Assembly (NCBI RefSeq): GCF_001418335.1
Contig: NZ_LIPP01000274.1
Location: forward strand, 1-34,447
Direction of reading: 5' to 3'
Length of the DNA stretch: 34,447 nt
Source of the DNA: Streptomyces aurantiacus
Lineage (GTDB): Bacteria; Actinomycetota; Actinomycetes; Streptomycetales; Streptomycetaceae
Positions 30,228 to 34,447 of this stretch are shown here, in pieces. The notes below the pieces were generated by a model that saw nothing but the letters and a program-made list of their open reading frames with translations, made no database searches and was not told the origin of the DNA. The position numbers and the translations under genes were made by a program. Positions within the stretch are counted from its first letter, which is position 1; the number at the start of each line of letters is the position of its first letter.

Positions 30228-30300
30228 AGCCCCAATACGGAATCGAACCGTAGACCTTCTCCTTACCATGGAGACGCTCTACCGACTGAGCTATTGGGGC
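30228..30300 (-). tRNA. tRNA-Thr (anticodon GGT)
   Basis: 73 bases on the minus strand: acceptor GCCCCAA/TTGGGGC, D arm GCTCAGTCGGTAGAGC, anticodon stem-loop TCTCC-ATGGTAA-GGAGA with anticodon GGT, T loop GGTTCGATTCC, discriminator T. It lies 46 bases upstream of tRNA-Met, probably on the same transcript. Confidence 0.96.
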
Positions 30301-30311
30301 GAGCGATGAAG

Positions 30312-30341
30312 ACATTACACGCTCGGCCACCGATCGCCCAA
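30312..30341 (-). promoter_or_regulatory. Promoter of the tRNA-Thr/tRNA-Met/rpmG unit
   Basis: TTGGGC (30341-30336), 18 bases, TAATGT (30317-30312) on the minus strand, with RNA starting about five bases before the mature tRNA-Thr 5' end. This is a short leader typical of tRNA genes. Confidence 0.65.
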
Positions 30342-30447
30342 ATCCGTTTCGCGGCACCTGCCCCCGCTCGTTCCCGGGCCCTCACGGGCCGTTTCAGGCG
30401 CCTCTCAGGCCCGGCGGGCCACACCGGTACGACTATTTCGCTCCTCC

Positions 30448-30476
30448 TCGATGCACGCGCGTCGTCACCCTAGGCT
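30448..30476 (+). promoter_or_regulatory. Candidate promoter of the amidohydrolase-like gene
   Basis: TCGATG (30448-30453), 17 bases, TAGGCT (30471-30476). The -10 is good, the -35 weak. RNA would start near 30483, which rules out earlier start codons and supports the ATG at 30538. Confidence 0.42.
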
Positions 30477-30537
30477 CGACTCACGCTGCGTGATCCTGTG
30501 CCCTTCCTGCGCAGCCGCCGCCGAGCCCAGGAGCGCG

Positions 30538-31881
30538 ATGCCCGACAGTCAGCCGCAGCCGCACCACTCCGCGTCGGGCCCCTTCTCGTCGGGTTCGTCA
30601 GGCTCATCGCCCTCGCAGGGTTCGTCGGGTTCGCCGGGTTCTTCCAGCTCTTCCGGCTCTTCCAGCTCTTCCAGCTCTTCCGGCCGGGGCATCGGTTCCG
30701 AACTTCTGCTCTGCGGTGCGCGGCTCACCGACGGCCGGACCGTGGACGTGCGGCTGGCCGACGGACGTATCGAGGCGGTCGGCACGGCCGGCAGCCTCAG
30801 CGCGCACACCGCGCGCGTGGACCTCGCCGGCCACCTGCTGCTGCCGGCCCCCGCCGAGCCCCACGCCCACGGCGACACGGCTCTGTCGGCCGACGGCGAG
30901 GGCCCGGTCTCGTACGAGGGACAGGGGGTCCAGCGCCGTACGACCGAGGCCGCTCTCCTGCAGCTCGGGCACGGGGCGACCGCCGTTCGCTCGCATGTGC
31001 GCGTGGGCGATGTGCAGGGGCTGGGCTCGATGGCGGCGGTGCTCCAGGCGCGGCGCGCGCTGCGAGGGATGGTCGAGCTGACGGTCGTGGCGATGCCCCG
31101 GGTACTGACCGGGCTCGCGGGGGCGGACAGCCTGGCGATGCTGCGGGACGCGGTGAAAATGGGCGCCTCCGTAGTGGGCGGTTGTCCAGATCTGGACCCT
31201 GATCCGACGGGGTACGTGGAGGCGGTCCTGGAGGTCGCATCGGAGCAGGGCTGCCCGGTCGACCTGCATACGGACGGTGACGATCCGGCGCGGCTCGGGC
31301 GGCTCGCGGCGATGGCGGGCGGATTGCGGCCCGGGGTGACGCTCGGCCCCTGTGGCGGGCTGAGCCGGCTGCCCTCCGAAGTGGCCTCGCGGTCGGCCGA
31401 CCGACTCGCCGCGGCCGGGGTGACCGTCGTCTGCCTGCCCCAGGGCGGCTGCTCGGGCGTGGACCGCCGCGGGACGGCTCCGGTACGGCTGCTGCGGGCG
31501 GCCGGGGTACGGGTCGCGGCCGGGAGCGGCGCCCTCAGGGATGTGTCGAACCCCGTGGGGCGCGGGGACCCGTTGGAGGCGGCGTATCTGCTGGCCTCGC
31601 GGTACGGGTTGCGGGCCGCTGACGCGTACGACGCGGTGAGTTCGTCGGCGCGGGCGGTGCTGGGACTGCCCGAGGTGCGCGTGGAGGCCGGATTCCCGGC
31701 GGAGTTGCTCGCGGTGCGCGGGGACCGGCTCGACGGCGCGCTGTCGCTCGCGTACAGCCGGATCGTGGTGCACCGAGGGCGGGTGGTGGCTCGGACGAGT
31801 GCGGTGCGGGAGTACTGCAACTCGGCGGCGGCCCTGCCGTTGGATCTGCCTCGCCAGGGGCGGACGGGCGGGTCGTCGTGA
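30538..31881 (+). CDS. CodA-like amidohydrolase with degenerate active site
   Basis: 447 residues; the ATG at 30538 has AGGAG four bases upstream. Residues 11-50 are almost pure Ser/Gly, a probable disordered tail encoded by imperfect DNA repeats. The remainder follows cytosine deaminase (CodA) from end to end: EPHAHGD (His109, His111), VRSHVRVGD, DAVKMGASVVGG, VDLHTDG (His244), RDVSNPVGRGDPLEAAYLL. The residues CodA needs for chemistry are missing: Glu217 of E. coli CodA corresponds to Gly247, His246 to Pro271, metal ligand Asp313 to Gly331, and Gln156 to Arg188. Three of four metal ligands remain. It is thus not a normal cytosine deaminase and may be a binding or regulatory pseudoenzyme. 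The alignment was made by eye from memory of CodA. Confidence 0.8.
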   Translation: MPDSQPQPHHSASGPFSSGSSGSSPSQGSSGSPGSSSSSGSSSSSSSSGRGIGSELLLCGARLTDGRTVDVRLADGRIEAVGTAGSLSAHTARVDLAGHLLLPAPAEPHAHGDTALSADGEGPVSYEGQGVQRRTTEAALLQLGHGATAVRSHVRVGDVQGLGSMAAVLQARRALRGMVELTVVAMPRVLTGLAGADSLAMLRDAVKMGASVVGGCPDLDPDPTGYVEAVLEVASEQGCPVDLHTDGDDPARLGRLAAMAGGLRPGVTLGPCGGLSRLPSEVASRSADRLAAAGVTVVCLPQGGCSGVDRRGTAPVRLLRAAGVRVAAGSGALRDVSNPVGRGDPLEAAYLLASRYGLRAADAYDAVSSSARAVLGLPEVRVEAGFPAELLAVRGDRLDGALSLAYSRIVVHRGRVVARTSAVREYCNSAAALPLDLPRQGRTGGSS

Positions 31882-31952
31882 CGCGTGCCGGGTGACGCGT
31901 GGGGTTGGAAGGCGACTGGTGTCGCCGGTGTGGTCCGTATCGCCGGTGGGCG

Positions 31953-31994
31953 GCACGCGCGCGTGGAGGGGTGTTTGCCTCCACGCGCGCGTGC
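31953..31994. terminator. Bidirectional terminator between convergent genes
   Basis: A perfect 17-bp inverted repeat, GCACGCGCGCGTGGAGG (31953-31969) and CCTCCACGCGCGCGTGC (31978-31994), 8-base loop, lies 71 bases after the amidohydrolase-like stop and 86 bases after the facing lipoprotein stop. It suits both strands. Confidence 0.85.
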
Positions 31995-32018
31995 GTTGCG
32001 GCGGTGAGCGCGCGCCCT

Positions 32019-32058
32019 GTTTCCGATTTCCCGTTTCCGTTTCCGGTTCCGGTTTCCG
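32019..32058. repeat. GTTTCCG simple repeat
   Basis: GTTTCCG and close variants (GATTTCCC, GTTCCG) recur about six times with a 6-8 base period next to the terminator, in the 3' region of the lipoprotein gene. The strand bias (pyrimidine-rich on plus) is striking for this genome. No function is evident. Confidence 0.75.
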
Positions 32059-32080
32059 GGTGAACGAGGCGAGCGGTGTG

Positions 32081-33145
32081 TCAGAAGCCGCCCAGCAGAC
32101 CGCTGGTGAACGGGTTGCCCGGGCCGCCGAACTCGCCCGTGGGCAGCTTCGTGGCGCCGGACGGCGCGCTGACGTCGTCGGCCTCACCGAACGTGATGAC
32201 CAGCGGGAGTTTGGCGCCCTTCGGGTCGTCCGCCAGAGTGGCGAGGTCGATGGAGACGCGGGTCAGGTCGTTGTCTTTCAGCGAGAAGCTGACGGCGACC
32301 TTTTTGTCCGGAGCCCCCTTCAATTCCTTGTCGGTGGGCAGTTCGATGCCCTCCGGGAGTTCGTCGGCCAGCGGTCGCAGCTTGCCGAGGATGCCGGTGA
32401 GCAGGTCGCGGAACGAGGCCTTGGCGACGATCCGCTCGACGCCGTCGCTGCCTCCCTTGTTGCTGAAGGTGACCTCGTGGGCGACGACCGACCGTACGGC
32501 CTTGAGGAGCTTCTGCTGGGTCTTGCTGTCGATCTCGTCGCCCCGGCCGGCCTCGTCGCCCTTGTCCGCGCCGGAGGCGCCCTTCGCGGCGCGGCCGACC
32601 TCGCGGCTGTCGACCTTGACCCACTTGCCTTCGAGTACCTGCTTGAACTCCTTCTCGCTCTCGGGGAGTTCATCGGCGGTCGGCATCGGGAAGCCCATCG
32701 CCTCACCGAACGCCTTCATGTCCGCGCGGTAGTACATGTAGTCGCCGACGATGCGGTACTCGGCCAGGACACCGTCGGGCCCCGAGATCTCCACACCCGT
32801 ACCGACGAGGTCCTTCTCACCCGAGTCGGCGAGCGGCTTGCGCGACTCGACGGATACCTTGACCCGCGCTTCGGTGAAGAGTTCCGCGAACTTGATCGGC
32901 ATCTCGTCGCCGGGCTCCGCCTCCCCGGCCAGCTTCACGAGTGCGGAGGGCTTGGCGGGGAGCCCCAACTCGAAGGACAGCGACTTCTTTTGACCGAGCC
33001 CCTCGACGGCGTGGTCCACCTTCTGACCGGCCGTGAGATTCTCGACCGTGCCGCAGGCGGACACGCCGGCGAGCAGGACGGTGGTACAGCCGACCGCGGT
33101 GAAGGTCCTGCGTATGACAGGTCTCATGCGGGTGGCGGGGCTCAT
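32081..33145 (-). CDS. Putative lipoprotein
   Basis: Exported lipoprotein of unknown function, about 354 residues. From the ATG at 33145 the signal reads MSPATRMRPVIRRTF, hydrophobic TAVGCTTVLLAGVSA, then Cys with a V-S-A-C lipobox. The mature part has YRIVGDYMYYRADMKAFG, GKWVKVDSREV, and a C-terminal stretch VAVSFSLKDNDLTRVSIDLATLADD. The overall plan (repeated beta strands, a tested-surface W-V-K-V-D motif) resembles LprG/LppX-like lipid-binding lipoproteins, but similarity to the two lipoproteins at 17.6-19.6 kb is only general. The start is uncertain: neither ATG (33145 or 33127) has a ribosome-binding site, while AAGGAG lies at 33172-33167, six bases before an in-frame ATC. It is convergent with the amidohydrolase-like gene. 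Confidence 0.75.
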   Translation of the reverse strand: MSPATRMRPVIRRTFTAVGCTTVLLAGVSACGTVENLTAGQKVDHAVEGLGQKKSLSFELGLPAKPSALVKLAGEAEPGDEMPIKFAELFTEARVKVSVESRKPLADSGEKDLVGTGVEISGPDGVLAEYRIVGDYMYYRADMKAFGEAMGFPMPTADELPESEKEFKQVLEGKWVKVDSREVGRAAKGASGADKGDEAGRGDEIDSKTQQKLLKAVRSVVAHEVTFSNKGGSDGVERIVAKASFRDLLTGILGKLRPLADELPEGIELPTDKELKGAPDKKVAVSFSLKDNDLTRVSIDLATLADDPKGAKLPLVITFGEADDVSAPSGATKLPTGEFGGPGNPFTSGLLGGF

Positions 33146-33227
33146 GCTTGTAGCGGTGATGACGGTCTCCTTATGACGCCTGACGGCGCCCCCCTCGTAC
33201 AGCGTGATCATTCATGAGACACATGAG

Positions 33228-33236
33228 TTATCCACA
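33228..33236 (+). promoter_or_regulatory. Single perfect DnaA-box-like nonamer
   Basis: TTATCCACA, the strict consensus DnaA box of enterobacteria (streptomycetes tend to use TTGTCCACA), lies between two divergent genes. A neighbouring inverted repeat TCATG-N5-CATGA is at 33212-33226. One box alone does not make an origin; it could titrate DnaA or be chance. Confidence 0.35.
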
Positions 33237-33280
33237 GGGTTGTGCGGCAACTGAGGCCATCCCGGCGTACCGTCGAAGAC

Positions 33281-33937
33281 ATGCGCATTGTTATCGCTGG
33301 AGGTCATGGTCAGATCGCGTTGCGGCTGGAGCGGTTGCTCTCCGCACGCGGTGACGAGGTGGCGGGGATCATTCGCCGAGCCGAGCAGAGCGACGATCTG
33401 CGGGCGGCCGGCGCCGAGCCGGTGCTGTGCGATCTGGAGTCGGCTTCGGAGGAAGAGGTCTCCGCGCATCTGCGGGGCGCGGACGCCGCGATCTTCGCGG
33501 CGGGCGCGGGTCCCGGCAGCGGGGTGGCCCGCAAGGAGACCGTGGACCGGGGCGCCGCCGTGCTCTTCGCGGACGCGGCGGCCCGGGCCGGGGTGCGCCG
33601 CCATGTGGTCGTGTCGTCGATGGGTGCGGATCCGGAGCATCCCGGGGACGACATCTTCGACGCGTACCTGCGCGCCAAGGGCGAGGCCGACTCGTACGTA
33701 CGGGCTCACCGGGGCCTGGACTGGACGATCCTGCGCCCTGGAATGCTGACGACCGACGCGGGCACGGGCCTCGTCCGTCTGGAGGCCGCCACGGGCCGCG
33801 GGCCCGTCCCCCGCGACGACGTCGCCGCGGTCCTGGCGGAACTGGTGGACACCCCGGCGACGGCCGGCCTGACCCTGGAACTGATCAGCGGTTCGACACC
33901 GGTGTCGGTCGCGGTCAAGTCGGTGGCCGGAAACTGA
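33281..33937 (+). CDS. NAD(P)-binding Rossmann protein, atypical short-chain dehydrogenase
   Basis: 218 residues from the ATG at 33281. The N-terminus is a dinucleotide-binding fold (IVIAGGHGQIALRLERLL, glycine-rich loop GGHGQIA). Further features are ADAAIFAAGAG, VVVSSMGAD, the YLRAKGEAD stretch with Tyr and Lys four apart, and WTILRPGMLT. This is the pattern of NmrA/YwnB-like atypical SDRs, which act as oxidoreductases or redox sensors; the substrate is unknown. No ribosome-binding site precedes the ATG. A -10-like TACCGT ends seven bases before it, so the mRNA may be leaderless. The upstream lipoprotein gene is divergent. Confidence 0.88.
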   Translation: MRIVIAGGHGQIALRLERLLSARGDEVAGIIRRAEQSDDLRAAGAEPVLCDLESASEEEVSAHLRGADAAIFAAGAGPGSGVARKETVDRGAAVLFADAAARAGVRRHVVVSSMGADPEHPGDDIFDAYLRAKGEADSYVRAHRGLDWTILRPGMLTTDAGTGLVRLEAATGRGPVPRDDVAAVLAELVDTPATAGLTLELISGSTPVSVAVKSVAGN

Positions 33938-34055
33938 GCTGAGCAGAGCTGAGCTGAGGAGAAACTGCGGAGGGGACGGGACGAGGCGGGGCGGAAGGCG
34001 GGGCGGCGGTCGGCTGCCCGGCGGGGCCGGCCGTGGACAGGCGCGGGTCAGAAGA

Positions 34056-34268
34056 TCAGAAGAGTGGAAGCTGCCCGGGAAACTCCGCCACGACGTACCC
34101 GTCCAGCGCGGGCTGCGCCGCACCGAGCTCCGCCTGCCTGCGCGACCCCGGGCAGGACACGAGTTCCCCGCTCCTCCGAGCTCCCGGCGGGTCGTGCCGA
34201 GCGAACCGCCCGGCGACGACAGCGATCTCGCGACGGCACTCGGGACAGTTTCGGCGACGTGAGGACAT
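34056..34268 (-). CDS. Small zinc-ribbon-like protein
   Basis: 70 residues, unknown function. The Cys pair NCPECRRE near the N-terminus and LVSCPGSRRQ about 30 residues later, with H-D-P-P-G between, could bind a metal ion. I recall short proteins with this Cys-x2-Cys / His-Asp-Pro-Pro-Gly / Ser-Cys-Pro-Gly-Ser layout as common in streptomycetes. The ATG at 34268 has no ribosome-binding site, but TACGCT (34280-34275) ends six bases before it, fitting a leaderless transcript. The 179 bases from here to the window end hold no gene I can support. Confidence 0.7.
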   Translation of the reverse strand: MSSRRRNCPECRREIAVVAGRFARHDPPGARRSGELVSCPGSRRQAELGAAQPALDGYVVAEFPGQLPLF

Positions 34269-34447
34269 GGGTTCAGCGTACGAAGAAACGACGGGCGCCG
34301 ATGTCGGCGTACTCCGCGTGTACGAGGCGTCTCAGGCGGCCCGTACACGGCCGCCTCGGACGACGAACCGCAGCCACCGCAACACCACCGCATCCGCCCT
34401 GCCAGGGCCTGCGGGCGCCCGAACACGAAGAAGCCCTCTCTGAACTG

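Noticed and set aside
30017..30235. Extended L33 protein of 127 residues
   Set aside because: The extension would translate through the tRNA-Met gene and lacks homology; the GTG at 30016 has the ribosome-binding site.
30604..32187. Long minus-strand frame opposite the amidohydrolase-like gene
   Set aside because: No family motif, no start signals, and it would read through a strong bidirectional hairpin; antisense openness.
33228..33236. Replication origin
   Set aside because: Only one DnaA box and no dnaA, dnaN or AT-rich unwinding region nearby.

Overview
This window looks like a piece of a Streptomyces chromosome, or that of a very close relative. GC content is very high, nearly every third codon position is G or C, GTG and TTG starts are common, and promoters and terminators have the actinobacterial form. 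Gene content and order match the conserved Streptomyces str / rif / ribosomal-protein region. The housekeeping core lies on the minus strand, so it is transcribed from high to low coordinates.

Layout, low to high coordinate. (1) 1-2564: a Tat-exported GH115 xylan alpha-glucuronidase, cut by the window edge, with a possible pair of xylan-type operator sites upstream. (2) 2.7-7.4 kb: the str operon rpsL-rpsG-fusA-tuf, with a good promoter at 7372-7400 and a strong terminator after tuf. (3) 7.5-8.0 kb: a small DUF1707 membrane protein. (4) 8.1-17.5 kb: rplJ-rplL-rpoB-rpoC, with an L10-type leader RNA and attenuator hairpin ahead of rplJ, a hairpin after rplL, and separate rpoB promoters. The RpoB rifampicin region and the S12 streptomycin positions are wild type. 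(5) 17.6-19.6 kb: two related lipoprotein genes inserted between rplJ and rplA. (6) 19.7-22.7 kb: tRNA-Trp - secE - nusG - rplK - rplA. (7) 22.9-26.5 kb: metabolic genes, namely an aspartate-type aminotransferase, an adenosine-deaminase-family enzyme and murB. (8) 26.5-28.8 kb: a TetR regulator and a 14-helix MFS exporter. Both are preceded by the same inverted repeat, GTTAGT-N8-ACTAAC. (9) 28.8-30.4 kb: tRNA-Thr - tRNA-Met - rpmG - hadA-like - hadB-like, an order that in mycobacteria sits directly next to tRNA-Trp-secE-nusG. (10) 30.5-34.3 kb: a CodA-like amidohydrolase whose catalytic residues are replaced, a third lipoprotein, a Rossmann NAD(P)-binding protein and a small zinc-ribbon protein.

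Functionally, most of the window makes the translation and transcription machinery (S12, S7, EF-G, EF-Tu, L10, L7/L12, L11, L1, L33, RNA polymerase beta and beta', NusG, SecE and three tRNAs). Genes for cell-wall precursor synthesis (murB) and fatty-acid dehydration (hadAB-like) sit alongside.

I found no mobile element, CRISPR array, prophage or defence island, and no wholly new multi-gene system. The observations most worth a second look are the degenerate active site of the amidohydrolase at 30538-31881, the twin TetR operators with a probably leaderless tetR mRNA, the structured rplJ leader, and the altered ribose-contact position in the adenosine-deaminase-like enzyme. All calls come from reading the sequence and from knowledge of the families; no database search was run.
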